The notes under the pieces were generated by a model. The model did not search any database. It was not told the DNA's origin and saw only the letters and a list, made by a program, of their open reading frames with translations. The translations under genes were made by a program, and so were the position numbers. A DNA stretch of 64,000 nucleotides from Valencia hispanica (Eukaryota > Chordata > Actinopteri > Cyprinodontiformes > Valenciidae), in the NCBI GenBank assembly GCA_963556495.2, contig OY747713.1, positions 5,766,821 through 5,830,820 on the forward strand, in the 5' to 3' direction. Of this stretch, positions 22,862 to 34,859 are shown one piece after another (position 1 is the first letter of the stretch; each line of letters starts with the position of its first letter).

Positions 22862-23944
22862 TCTGGGTCTCCTCACATTGGGACGTGCCCTGAACACCTC
22901 ATCATGGAGGCATCCTAACCACAAGTCCAAGCCACTTCAACTTACTCCTCTCGATGGGGAGGAGCAGCAGCTCTACTCTGAGTCCCTCCCACATGACCGA
23001 CCTTCTCACCTTATCTCTAAGGGAGGGCCCAGACTTCCTGCGGGGGAAAAAAATCCTTTCAGCCGCTTGTATCCGTGATCTTAGATGAGGGTAGGAACAT
23101 AATTTGACTGGTAAATTGAGAGCTTCGCCTTTTAGTTCAGCTCTTTCGTCACCACAACAGACCGATAACAGTGCCCACATCATTGCAGACGCCGCATCAA
23201 TACGCCTGTCAATCTCCCGCTACATTTTTCCCTTGTTTGTGAAGAAGACCCCCAGAACTTGAACTCCTCCACTTGGGGCAGGACCTTGTCCCCGAGCCGG
23301 GGAAGGTACACTTTACCATTTTCCGTCTCAAGATCATGGTTTCAGATTTGGAAGTGCTGGTTCCCATCCTGGTCACTTCACACACTGCGAACTGCTCGAG
23401 CGAAAGCTGTAGATCACATTCTGATTAAGTCAACAGGACTGCATCATCTGCAAAAAGCAGAGACCCGATCCTTTGGCCATCAAAACGGATGCCCTAAACA
23501 CCTTGGCTGCGCCTGAAAATCCTCTCTATTAAAGTTATGAACAGAATCGGTGACAAAGGGGAACCTTGGCGGAGTCCAACTCTCACCGGAAACAAGCCCG
23601 ACTTACTGCTGGCAATGCGACCCAAGCTCTGACACCAGTCGTACAGAGACCTAGCAGCCCGTATCAAGGGGTCTGGCACCCCATACTCCCAGAGTACCCC
23701 CCAAAAGGACTCACCGAGGGACACGGTCGAATGCTTTCTCCAAGTCCACAAAACACATGTAGACTGGTTGGGCGAACTCCCCTGCACCCTTCCAGGACCC
23801 TGCTGAGGGTGTAGAGCTGGTCCAGTGTTCCACGACCAGGACGAAAACCGCATTGTTTCTCCTAAATCTGAGGTTTAACTATCCAGCGGATCCTCTAGTC
23901 CAGAACCCCTGAATAGACCTTACCAAGGAGCCTCAGCTTATTCT
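22862..23944 (-). pseudogene. RTE-clade (Rex3-like) LINE, reverse transcriptase to C-terminal part, decayed
   Basis: On the minus strand the reverse transcriptase of a non-LTR retrotransposon can be followed through several frames. Visible are C-G-F-R-P-G-R-G-T near 23840, the V-D-L-E-K-A-F-D-R-V motif region (23720-23770), G-L-R-Q-G-S-P-L-S-P-I-L-F-I at about 23545-23590 and the catalytic F-A-D-D at about 23442-23454. After that come the connector and C-terminal blocks out to about 22870. Frameshifts separate these pieces. Both ends are truncated: the endonuclease is absent and the 3' end with its ATGG tail is missing. This copy is more diverged than those at 40063-40842 and 43385-44816. Confidence 0.85.
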
Positions 23945-26690
23945 GATAATTTATAAGGTTCCGTTTGCTAGAATATTGGGAGCAATAAGGTCTTGAAATG
24001 TACTATGAAACCTTAATTACCCATGCAATAGTTTAATTTAGCACCAGCAGGAATAATAAAGTTGGTTTCTGCTTTAAATGAAAAAATTAATTTAGGTTAT
24101 GATTTTTGTTTTAAACGTTTGTGATAATGATATAAAATTGTGTTATTTTTGTGTCTAGTAATTATATTGTGAAAATCATGTACTGGGCTAGATTGTTTGA
24201 GCTCCAATCAAAATTCTCTCCTATAAACAGCGGCTGGATCATTTAAAACGACATAATTAGAAATGGGTTAATCAAAAGAGGGATAGTGGGTTTATTGGAC
24301 CAAGGATGCTTAGTAGGGAGGTTGCAAGAGACGGTAAAGAAGGAAGGTCAGAGAGAAGGTCAGGAGGAGGTGGGTGAGACAGAGGAGGGTGTGACAGATA
24401 GGGTGGCGATGGCGGCACAGGACGAAGAAACTGGGCCTGGATCGACTAAATTTATTTTCCTGGAAAATGTCTTAAGTGGGTTCCCCATGTTTGAAAACAC
24501 TGTCCTATAAGCTTTGCACAGAGATGAGCTTATCAGCACCCACACTCACTTTAATCCACCCCTCGCACACGCCTGACCCCGTTTTGACTTGCTCTGACCC
24601 CTGTTTGTTTCACGCTGTTTTAAATCTTTCAGCGTGACGCCAAAAACAGCCCCCCTGAATCCATCCTCACATAAATCCTCCACAGCAAGAGGGAACCAAA
24701 GTTAGTGAGGTACAACCTGAACATCACACGAAAGGTCGCCCACGCCGAAAACCTCAGAGACACAGAGCTCCATAACAGCCCACTTCATGGATGAAAGTAT
24801 GTGTTTCTTTGCACCAGTAAAGATAAAATGATGGAGAATGGCAGGAGAGCGAGATATGAAGAGTTCAATGGTGGACGGTGTTTTTCTTAAACCAATATAC
24901 AAGACCTTTCAGCTCGACGGGAACATCTGACACAGTTTTGCTCTGTTGATGAAGTGCACCACCATGCATACTCCTCAGTGGTCGATGGCTTCATTTATCT
25001 TTTTTTTTTTATAAACTGTGAGGACCATTGTGGAGCAGCCTGAGGCAGCAGGTTTGCAGCCAGGTAACATTTTTCAAGTGCTAGTAGCAGAACCTTGGTT
25101 GTAATGGGCTCTGAAAAGGAGGGCACAGGGCCTGAAACAAGAGGTTTCTGTTTCTGTTTGAAATGGTGAAGAAATGGATCAAAGTCTGGAATATTTTGTG
25201 TGTAGATATAATAAGGGATTATCAAATTCCTCATTTTCTTGTTCAAATATCTCTCATCATATTGATGCTGCAGCATGCCAGTTACATGTGTCAGTGGCCA
25301 TAAATGTCAAAGCAAGCCATTTGATTATATATAAAAGGGTTTTCTATAAAAGCTGGTGGTCACAGAAGAGGTTGAATGGGATTCAAATAAAAAGGTAATA
25401 CAGGGATCAAACTTTGCTTTAAAGGTTTGAATGCCAAGTTAAGACTGACCTTTATTCCACTGATAAAGGTGCAGAAAGGGGTTTAACCTTTGAAGCAGCA
25501 TTTTAGGGTATCAGTTACCATTAAAGTGCTCAGGAGAAATTCAGAAACACTGAGGAAAAAATCTGAAATTCAAAAGGAGGACTGCAGCAGGTTGCTCTGT
25601 TTGAGATGATAACAGCCCAGTGCTGGAAACCTGATATTCTACAGTCATTTATGCTGCAGACACTGGAGTTAAAAATGCACAGCTGTGCTTTTATTATTGT
25701 TGCAAGTCATAATAATGATGCATCAAGTCTCATCTGGGATTACCGATGGTTTTGTTCCTCAAAGATGATGTTATAAAGGATTAATACAGAGATGGATGCA
25801 TAGAGCTCCATGATTCATGGTTCAAGAAAATATATTTAAAAAGACTGCCTTTTATAACTACTAAGACAAAGCATATGGGGAAGAATAGGAGAGCGGCGCC
25901 GTCTAAAAGCAAGAGCAAAAGTCCAATAAATGCATTGGAAAAAAAAAAATTCAGGGATTAAAAGAAGCTTATTGTTAAAGTCCTCTATACAGCTCAATAA
26001 GGCTCAGTTTGGTATCCCAAGAGGACAACACACTATAAAACAGTGCATGCAACACTATAAACCTGTAGATAATAATTAAAGAAAAAATAAAATAGGACAA
26101 TTGGTCCAGCTAAGGCAGCTGCAGAAGTTTATCCATGTTGCACATAATGGTGACGAAACACAAAGCACAAGTTCAACCCATTAATAACAGATCTTTTTAA
26201 AGAAAAAAAGAAAAAGGCCTCTCTCTTAGATTTCCTTTAATATGTTTAACACAAGGAACACATTAGACTTAAAGTGAATTAAATAAAAAAGAATTTAAAA
26301 AAATCATTAACTGTTTGTGTTTGAAACTAAAACCCAACAAATAAAGAAACATTAAAAACATTTCCAGTATCAAATAATATGTCTGTATTTTGCATAGTTT
26401 TTTCATCCTGGCCCTTCCCCCATTTTTTCTGCACACTACTAAGGTAAAACATTTTTCTCATTTCTAAGACAGACAAATGCAGATATTTGGAACTGTTTCT
26501 GGATGTGATACACAGGGAGCCAGTGTAGAAACTAAAGCAGACACTGGACAAGCTATAGCCAGGATTCATTAAGGAGCTGATTGCAGGCTCTACCACAGCA
26601 GACACCCTGACTAACCAGATGATAGCAGCTCCCACCGATACTCTATAAGTAGCAACACATGAGAAACAATTCTGCATAAGAACCAATTAA
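23945..26690. other. No recognisable gene; purine-rich patch 24290-24440
   Basis: AT-rich DNA throughout, apart from a GA-rich patch at 24290-24440. No splice-supported exon, element end or RNA gene seen. Confidence 0.45.
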
Positions 26691-26694
26691 AATG

Positions 26695-27000
26695 GTAAAT
26701 GGCCTGTATTTGTATAGCGTTCTATAGCAGTCCAGAAGACCCCAAAGCGCTGCACACTACATTCAGTCATTCACCCATTCACGCACACATGAATGGAGAG
26801 GATGTGTGTCCCAAGATGCCTTGGGACACACTGACAGAAGCGAGGCTGCCAAACACTGGCTCCACCGGGCCCTCTGACCACCACCAGTAGGGAACGGGGT
26901 GAAGTGTCTTGCCCAAAGACATAACAACCGAGACGGACAAAGCTGGGGTTCAAACCGTTTACAAGACGAGCTCCTACCTCCTGAGCCACGGTCGCCCCGT
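26695..27000 (-). mobile_element. tRNA-derived SINE
   Basis: Read on the minus strand from 27000, the head contains a perfect RNA polymerase III A box (TGGCTCAGGAG, complement of 26978-26988) and a near-consensus B box (GGTTTGAACCC, complement of 26946-26956), followed by a unique body. The body has 'cttgcccaaagacata', 'acactgacagaagcgaggct' and 'cattcacccattcacgc' blocks, ending near 'atggtaaatggcctgtattt'. The same body occurs at 47484-47704. SINEs have no protein and rely on a LINE for movement. Open frames across it are incidental. Confidence 0.75.
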
Positions 27001-29104
27001 TTAACAACGTTTGATTTGGGAAAAATATCAAATTTAGCAGGTTTTAAAATGGACTTTTATTCTAATCTGAATAAACATGACATTGTGTTGTTTTTCTATA
27101 TCTATTAAAACAAATAAAAGTTTTTGTTTTAAACCATCGCCTTAACACTGTAATATGTCAAACTCAAAAGTTATTATGATAAATTATGATAATCCGGGAC
27201 ATAATTGGGACTTTTTTTTAGTGTACAGTTATAGCTTAATTTGCAATGTTTAATCAAAAATGACATAAAATCCTTTAAGCAACAACAATCTGATAACAGA
27301 TTAATCTGTTCATACTTTCTTGTAACACGGACAGGAATAGAAAAGGTTTGCTCTAAAAAAGTAAACAGTAAAAGAATCTGAAAACACTTTGTGAGGTACT
27401 TTTCAATAAGGTTTTGTCCAGGAACTCAAGATTTATTTCAAAATAAATAACAGTCAGACCATCAAGTCAAATTTTTGGGTGGTAGAGATAAAAAGTAAAA
27501 GCAGAAATAAGGTAAAACTGAAAAGTGGAATAAAGAAGATATGACAGCAATAAGGTTTTTATGATCTGCTCTCGGTCAAACAGTCCCAGGCAAGCAGAAG
27601 TTGATTATGACTCGACTGTGAACCCGGTCACAAAGCGGATTATATGCAACAGTCATAACATGAGAGATTATTCAACTCTGTAGCTGAACTCAGCCAAGTT
27701 GACTTGTGTTTACTGAGGTGTTTCACTTATTAACTTTGCATTGTGATTTTGTAACATTCTTCACTGATTAATATTCAGACAAACTGATATGAGGCATTCG
27801 GGCCTGCTAGCAAACTGTTATCCTGGTGCTAAATGCTAAGAGAAAAGGAAAACTTGGTGAATTTACATTTAAGGCAAATTGAACCAAAAATAGTAAATAA
27901 GAAATATTAATGCTTATAGTCTTATCAGGATTCCTACAGTCCTGAAATGTATCTATAAGATCTCCATTTCTACTAAACACAGTGTTATTTTATATATATA
28001 TAATTTATACTTGGTAAAAACTGGACATTCAAGAGTGAGGATGTTGCACCAAACAGGTTTCACTGTAATTGTAGCATTTTCTTACTGTAAAAAGACGGAA
28101 ACCAACTTGTTCATGTGTTTTTTACTGACATTTATGAATGGAACTCGAAGTAAATCACTTGATGTTCATCTGATGCTTCAGAAAAACTGATTACTTTAAC
28201 TATTCCCATCATTAACCGACTAGCAAATAATCTTTTCCATCCCTTTCAGTAAGTTGAAATATGCTGGTTAACGTTAAGTAAAATGCAGAAATCTTAAGCT
28301 AAACTAGGAAAGCACAGAGAAAGCGCAGAGGTAAACCCCCCCCCCGACACACACACACACTTTTAGTGCTTAAAGAATAGCTTTTGTTGGTTCTCCTTGG
28401 AGACCAGATGTTTGCCGAGACATCTCGATGCCCCACCGGTTCCTCTGTGGAGAGAGAGAGAGTTTGCGACTCAGCCTTGTTTGTCCTTCATTGTTACACT
28501 TGAGGGGGAAAAATTGAGAGATTATTTGGTGCACATATAAAAGATGTACGCTAGAATTCATCTGGCTATTTTTTTAACGATGCAAAAGCTAAATCTTTGT
28601 CAACACACAAGAGTGAGTGAAGCACACCAAGCGCTTCATCTCCACTACTCTACCTGCACAGCTTTATTGTGATCATCTTGATTATTTTCAGTTTTTCTCC
28701 CAAGGTAACTGCCGTACGTTTCTGTCCTCACCATTACCTCTCGTCTTCCCTTTATGAGTTTTATTTCTTGCCCTGTGGTTAATAAAGAAAGCTCCGCGGT
28801 TGACAGTACCAGCTGAAAACAGAACAATGAACTGATGTGGTGCTGCAGATTGTTGCTACGAGGAATCCTCATTTTCCCGTTATTAGATGTTGCCTCGTTC
28901 CTGCCAACAGAAGAAAACAATAAGCGCCTGAACGCTGCGAGGCTGCAGCCACAAAAGGTTTTTTTATGTACTTTCCTGAGCAAAGTGGCCTATTGACAGC
29001 TTCGTGCAGCAATGTCCCTCACAATGAGCCGAGACAACACCTATCATAATAGTTTACCATAGTATTAGTACGTGTGAACTGGAGGGAAAAAAAGTAAAAG
29101 TCCT
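27001..29104. other. No recognisable feature
   Basis: AT-rich DNA with a C-run followed by a short (CA)n at about 28338-28362. No exon or element ends identified. Confidence 0.45.
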
Positions 29105-29512
29105 TATCCCTAGACTCAGAACTAAACATGGAGAAGCAGCTTTCAGTTTCTATGCTCTCCTTATCTGGAACAGACTTCCTGACGAGTGTAGAGCTGCTGA
29201 TACTCTGAACTGCTTTAAATCGAGACTAAAACCATCTGTTTAGAATTGCCTTCGAGTAAATGATTGATGTCATATGTATGAAATGTGTTCATGCTCTCTT
29301 GCTTTATTGATCTTTCTCTTGCTTTATTGTGCATCATGTGTAATGTGTGTTTCTTTTACTTTTAATTTCCAATGTTATATTCCATGTCTTTTTTTTGTTT
29401 TTTTTTTGTTGTTTTTTTTTAATCACCAAATCATGTAAAGCACCTTGAATTAGCCTGCTGTTGAAAGTGTGCTATACAATTAAATTTGCCTTGCCTTGCC
29501 TTATTTCTTTGT
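29105..29512 (+). mobile_element. 3' end of an L2/Rex1-type LINE
   Basis: Begins with a coding-like remnant, 'aaacatggagaagcagcttt' then 'tatctggaacagacttcctg', the usual C-terminal end of the reverse transcriptase ORF of these LINEs. A 3' UTR follows, ending 'tgtaaagcaccttgaatta', 'gtgctatacaattaaatttg' and a (CCTTG)n-like tail. The same sequence occurs at 33945-34800. 5'-truncated and non-functional. Confidence 0.7.
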
Positions 29513-29906
29513 ATTTTTGGAGGAATAAAGACTCTTAATATGTGAAAATGTTCTGGGACCTCATTTATAAATTTTGCTTATGTACAAAACGGGGTCTGAA
29601 AATTGCGCAAGTCACTTTCTACACAAATTGTGTGATTTATTTTACTCTTAAAACTAGACTTAAAACACACCTTTTCTGTCAGGCTTTAAATACCTAGGAG
29701 TGCTGAAACCAATTAGACCTACATTCTGTTGGAATTTAGTTTTTAATAGTTTTAATTTATTTTTATTACCATCTTATTGTTGCAACAAGAAATCATATAA
29801 TTCAAACTTTATATTTATGATTTTTATTTTATTGCTTGTGCTTCTGCTTTTTTTTATTTCCTTACTCATGTTGTCTTGTTACACATTTTCTTATTGCTAA
29901 CTATAT
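29513..29906. other. No recognisable feature
   Basis: AT-rich, T-rich DNA between a LINE tail and a (TA)n tract. The frame at 29700-29900 is low-complexity (Leu/Phe/Ser) and not credible. Confidence 0.5.
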
Positions 29907-29909
29907 ATG

Positions 29910-29995
<86 letters not shown>
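29907..29995. repeat. (TA)n microsatellite, left part
   Basis: An almost pure TA run of about 85 bp directly abutting the element at 29996. Its other half is at 30660-30718, so the element appears to have inserted into one long TA tract. Confidence 0.95.
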
Positions 29996-29998
<3 letters not shown>

Positions 29999-30656
29999 GG
30001 CTGTCAAACGATAAAAAATTGTAATTAATTAATCACAGGGTAGCTGTAAATTAATCACGATTAATTAACATTCCCAAATATGACCGAAAAAGTAACATTT
30101 TTGGTGTAAATAAGGGACGAAACCAGAAGCTGTTGCTCTTTTTTTTTAAGGAAATACAGCAGAGATGCATGGAACTTTTGTTTTGAATTCCACAATCACA
30201 TTTACACGTGTGGGACTATCCTACAACAACGGTGTCTTCGGTCAGAGGCTTCTTCAGTTTTGCTGCGACACAGACTGCTACAGGAGATCATTCCTGCTTA
30301 CAGCCATCAGGATCTACAATAGCTCCTTGAAAAAGTAAATAATATGAGCTACAATAACACTTAATTTCTCTCTGGGAGGAATTAAGTATTTTTTAATTAT
30401 TTAAAATTTTCTGACCAATTGAGGGATTATTTGTTAATCAACACCAAACCTTTACATTACTCCCTGGTTCCCACTGTTATTATTTGCAGATATCAAACAG
30501 TTGTCATACTGTTTACGTGACAAGCGAGCACTGAAAGCAGCGCGGGTTTAATTGTGGGGTAAACAGGGCAGGTCATTCTGTGCATGCGTTAAAAAAATTA
30601 ATGGCATTAATTCCACAAATTAATCGACCCGCATTAATGCATTAATTTTGACAGCC

Positions 30657-30660
<4 letters not shown>
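29996..30660. mobile_element. Non-autonomous inverted-repeat DNA element inside a TA tract
   Basis: The element starts TTAGGGCTGTCAAA and ends with the exact inverse TTTGACAGCCCTAA. Subterminal 'attaattaatcac' and 'gcattaatgcattaat' blocks lie near the ends. This terminal sequence is familiar from fish hAT-type miniature elements. The target duplication cannot be read because both flanks are (TA)n. No transposase frame is present. The middle (about 30225-30410) is different in kind and looks like a captured LINE 3' end (see findings). Confidence 0.75.

Positions 30661-30718
<58 letters not shown>
30660..30718. repeat. (TA)n microsatellite, right part
   Basis: TA run continuing on the right of the 29996-30660 element. 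Followed by imperfect TA-rich sequence to about 30760. Confidence 0.95.
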
Positions 30719-30722
<4 letters not shown>

Positions 30723-30760
30723 TAACTATATATATATTGCTAATTATATATAACTATGTA

Positions 30761-32560
30761 CTTTAGTCGGCCTCTGGCTGTGTAAAGTGCTAAATAGATC
30801 AGCCTTGATTGAGTGTTTGAAATAAAATATTTTTCCGTGCCTCAATGTCACCCACAAGCACGTCAATTTCAGTCTCAGTGGAATTGTGTCCTTGCCCTCT
30901 TGGTTGCCATGGTTACCCGTGAAATGCCACAAATCAGCTGCCTTAAGTCTATGCAGAATATTCATTAGGTAATTTGCACTGACTATTTATGGCAGAAAGT
31001 AAGAGGTGGGATATCATCCAAAATCACCTGAGCGCATTCCGAGGGGGAGAGCTGAGCTTAAGTACAGCTTTAGTCAGGATTCTGCACAAATTTATTTATA
31101 ATTATTGCCCCTGGGGATTGGTTCTCCAGACATTTAATTGCTTTGAATGAAGTTGTTTAATCATTTTTTTTGGAGATTTTTGTTTTATTACTAAGCCAGC
31201 GGTTTTTGGGAAGTGGTTGAAGTAATGGCTTCTTCCATGCTATGCTGCCTTTCAGTCCACCTCAGTTCAGGAATGATCTCACTGTGAATAATGACACTCC
31301 CTTAACAGCTTTATCCAGGATTTGTAATCAGGCTTTGGTTCAAGTGGGGAACTATTCAAAAATGATATTATGACTGGATATTCCCATGGCGTTTATACTT
31401 GCATAACATTTTTTTAAACAAATGATTGTTGCACCTTCAGGCATCTGGAAGTTGGAATCAAGCATGAACCAGACTTATGATGTCCCAATATATCATTCTT
31501 GAAAGGGGTGTGTTTAAAATATGACCTTAAAATCAATAGGTCTGCCTTCACTTAAATCAGATGCTGTGAATTAACCTGAATTAGTCTGAAGCTTGAAAGG
31601 CGAAGTGAATGTTTCTTTTAATGTTCTTTTTCACCAGCTGTCATTTTTTAAACATGCTTCTTTCGTCCTTCACTTGCTCAGATATGATAATGAGATGCTC
31701 AGAGTGCAGTTGTGTGCACATTTCGTGTTTCATTCAGCAACAGCAACAGCAGCAGCAGCAGCCGCTTGACTCTACGCCATCTCGACCAAAGCTCGGATTC
31801 CGGGTGACAATTAAATGTGCACCCCAGAGGGCAGTTATCTGCCAGAAAACCAACACACCTGTAACAGCTGGGGCTCTGAGGAGAGATGACACGTAAACCC
31901 GCCTGACAGACAGCTCTGACAGGGTCTGATAGCTCAGGCAGACCTCCTGCACCGCCTGTCCATTATATCTTGACCTGCTTTGCACTTTGGTGCTATAGCA
32001 ACAGCTTGTCTCTCCTAACAGGCTGCAGGTTTTCTCAAAGGAAGAGAAAATTGATGCCTTAATAAACCAGAATCAGTCATTATTACCTACTTATCTGTAA
32101 TTACTTAACAAAAGGTTTAAGGCCTCTCTTCAGCCTGGCGTTCCTCCCGTACATCTGGAAACTGCCCATTTCCAACATGAACCCTCCTTCCAGCCAGATG
32201 AAGGCAGCTGAGTGTTTTCTTCAAAGGTCATGTGATGGTAATTGCTGAGGGCATGTTTTTGTCAAGCTGCCAGTGCCTTTTAAACATGCAAGTCAGTTGG
32301 AATGGGCTGAGAGGTGGATACAAAGCCTTGGCTCTGGTCAGACTCCAACCCTGATGCTGTTAAATGTAAAGAGAAACACTTTGCACTCTTGACATCTGCT
32401 TAGTTCTGCAGACTGCACTGTGCCAGCCACATTTATCTTCAGATAGCTGCACATGATTCAAAATGACTTTTTTTTCACATAATTTAGACTACTGAAATAC
32501 TTCAACTGAAACTTTAAGCAGTATAAAATGGAAACTGCATCCGCAAAGAAAGGTGGTTGT
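30761..32560. other. No repeat recognised; possible conserved non-coding DNA
   Basis: This stretch is more base-balanced than its surroundings and free of recognisable repeats. It contains an RFX X-box-like palindrome, GTTGCCATGGTTAC, at 30903-30916, and a short (CAG/CAA)n run at 31736-31762. No splice-supported exon was found, so regulatory content is only a possibility. Confidence 0.35.
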
Positions 32561-32588
32561 TTGAAAGAAAATAATGTAATGCTCTTTC

Positions 32589-32690
32589 ATGGACCGACGC
32601 ACCGCCACTGCTAATGCTGCCATTATCTTAGTGTACTCTGCTGATTTCTCCCATAGAAAGCACTCCTGGATCAGTCCCTCTGCTTATGCT
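32589..32690 (+). repeat. Single diverged unit of the 60.9-62.2 kb satellite family
   Basis: Contains 'gctgccattatctta' then 'cccatagaaagcactcctgg' and 'atcagtccctctgctt', in the order found in the units of the tandem array at 60905-62170. Confidence 0.45.
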
Positions 32691-33230
32691 GGCTACACAC
32701 CAAAAGATAATCGGGCTGATTTTGGGCCGATTTCCCCCCTTCTGACAATCCTAGCAATGTCCCGATTATCTTGATGGTTCTACAGATTATTTGATCAGAT
32801 TTTCCCTTGGTGTGAGGCGTGTTAAGAGTGTCCGAACCTGCACGGAAGAACGTCGGAGCCGTCCCGATCGCGAATCGTAAATATTAAACATGTTTTAATC
32901 ATGTTTAATATTCTGATTTCTGATCGTAAATATTAAACATGTGAAAGGAAACAATATCCAATCAGAAAGCGAGTTGATGGAAGACTGAAGCAGTCATGGC
33001 GCAGCACAAAGCGAAACTGATGTGGACAGCAGAGATGTCTTTTTTTTCCCCCATGAGTTTTCTGTGATAATCATTCCAAACACTATCATTGCAAGTTCTT
33101 CCAGCATATCGTCCGCCATGCTTATTCTGAAGTCTCGCGAGACTTTGCGAGATTTCCTGTGTTCACAGTCAAGACTCTGGTTGAAAATCTGTCTGTGTGT
33201 GGTGTGGTGTCTTTGTCACATCATAACAGA
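32690..33230. mobile_element. Likely non-autonomous DNA element with internal hairpin
   Basis: Starts 'ggctacacaccaaaagataa', a common opening of a fish miniature element, and continues through a CpG-containing middle. A perfect 13 bp inverted repeat (32880-32892 against 32900-32912, 7 nt loop) overlaps a perfect 20 bp direct repeat (32874-32893 and 32923-32942). The palindrome TCTCGCGAGA lies at 33133-33142. I could not fix the right end. Confidence 0.4.
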
Positions 33231-33429
33231 TCACTAGAGTCATTGAAGAGGCCTTTCAACTAGTCTGATCTAACGGCGTTACTCCTCAACTGTGAGGAGG
33301 GTTTTGGTTAACCTTGCAATGACAACATAACATTGGGAGACTGAAGGCAGAAGCTGCTTACAGAAGGCAGACATGATCTGGGGTGTGAGAGAATTTAAGC
33401 GTTGGCTCAGACGGGCTCATGTACAAGTT

Positions 33430-33600
33430 ACATGTGCATGTTTAGCCTCATCCTTATGGAAGGAAGATGATATGTTCTTTTCATAACATAGTGGCGCTCA
33501 TCTGAGTTTTTGCTGTTTTCAGCTTGGTGAAGTTGTTTGACACTCATAGAAAGAACACCTGGCTCAGCTCTTCTCCATTTAGCCCAATCTCTCTACTACA
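33430..33600 (+). repeat. Diverged units of the satellite family
   Basis: Contains 'tcatagaaagaacacctggc' then 'tcagctcttctcc', the anchor motif of the array at 60905-62170. Just downstream, at 33616-33999, is an open frame that partly covers the LINE end at 33945 and shows no domain. Confidence 0.4.
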
Positions 33601-33944
33601 TAATCGACTTAAGGAATGGCTGGCCTTACCTTTTTTACTCTCCTTGTTTTTCCTTGTACTCCAGGGCTAATGCGTCAGCGTTTGTCTAAAACTCCTCCAC
33701 ATCTTCCTAAAGCCCAGTCAGTCATAACAGGTTGTGTTGAACCCAACACTGAATTTTCCTCGTCATTTATGACCCCTTTCGTCACTGCTGCAACGCTCTT
33801 CCTTCCTGACCACCACCTGTACCGTGCATCCTTTTCCTGCTGCAACGGTCATCTTTGTCAACCCCTGCTAAAACCCAATCATCCAGAGTCTGGTTATGTT
33901 GGAGGCATTTCCCTCCAACTCAGCATCCCTGGAATCAGAACAAA

Positions 33945-34800
33945 ACATGGAGAGGCAGCTTTCAGCCTCCACGCTCAACTTATCTGGAAAAAACTTTGAG
34001 ACAACGGATAAGCTACTGAAACCCTGAGTTCCTTTAAATCAAGGCTAAAAACCCATCTGTATAGAGCTGCCTTTCATTAATTAGTTAATAATAGCTGGAA
34101 TGTCATAACAGTAGTATGTTTTAAAGGGGACATATTATGCATATTTTTAAACAAGTTTAAAAAAACATGTTAATGAAGTTCTTTACACAAAATCACTCTG
34201 ACATAAAGCGATCTCACGTGCTCAATTCTTGATAATTTCAGTTCCACTTTAAGAGTGAGCTGTTCAAGGGTTCTGTCACTTTTAAACAAATTAGCAGTTG
34301 CAGACCACGCCCACCCATCTTGTTACTTGGCTGCGGGTTTACTACACATGAGAATGGCTTGGAATTGGCAGGCGGGGTTTGACATGTGATGGGCGGGGCT
34401 TGATATTTGAGGGGCGGGGTTTGACAGCTGAGAGGCAGCTATATGCAAATTCCGCTTATTGTGACGTCACAAAAAGGCCCCTTTTTCAAATGGCATGTAG
34501 AAGCACAAGATTTCTGACAGCCAAAATTTGCAAAAAAATTGGATGGATGATTTTCATTCATGTTTGGAGTGTTTATAGAGGCAGCACAGACCCAAATGAG
34601 ACTCAAAAGATAAAAAGGTAAAATTTGCATAATATGTCCCCTTTAATGTTCTTCATGTTTTTGATGTTGTTTTTTCTGTTTTTATTGCTCATTTATTGGT
34701 GCTTTTATTTTATCCCCTAATCACCCAAAGCACTTTAAATTGCCTTGTTGCTGAACATGAGCTTTACAAATAAATTTGCCTTACCTTGTCTTGCCTCTCT
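33945..34800 (+). mobile_element. 3' end of an L2/Rex1-type LINE, split by a TTAA element
   Basis: 33945-34120 carries 'aaacatggagaggcagcttt', 'cttatctggaaaa' and 'aatcaaggctaaaaaccca', matching 29105-29230. After the insertion (34121-34646) the 3' UTR resumes with 'ttcttcatgtttttgatgtt' and ends 'cccaaagcactttaaattgc' plus a CCTTG-type tail near 34790. Same family as 29105-29512. Confidence 0.7.
34121..34646. mobile_element. TTAA-flanked non-autonomous DNA element, 526 bp
   Basis: Begins TTAAAGGGGACATATTATGC and ends with its exact inverse, with TTAA at both edges (34121-34124 and 34643-34646) as target duplication. Internally there are three tandem GGGCGGGG-type blocks (about 34372-34425), each followed by 'tttgaca' or 'ttgatat'. 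No transposase. Termini and duplication fit piggyBac or Kolobok derivatives. Confidence 0.85.
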
Positions 34801-34859
34801 AATTTGTGTTTCTCCGCTGCCCTGTTACCACCTTGTCCATTCCTGTGGAGTTACGGCCA

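Noticed and set aside
26771..27031. 86-codon minus-strand frame
   Set aside because: It covers the SINE; its reading is through the tRNA-like head and body and is not coding.
29836..30024. Frame containing a long Tyr-Ile repeat
   Set aside because: It is a translation of the (TA)n microsatellite.
31736..31762. CAG/CAA run as a polyglutamine exon
   Set aside because: The surrounding frame (31609-31896) has no splice support or domain, and the repeat is short.
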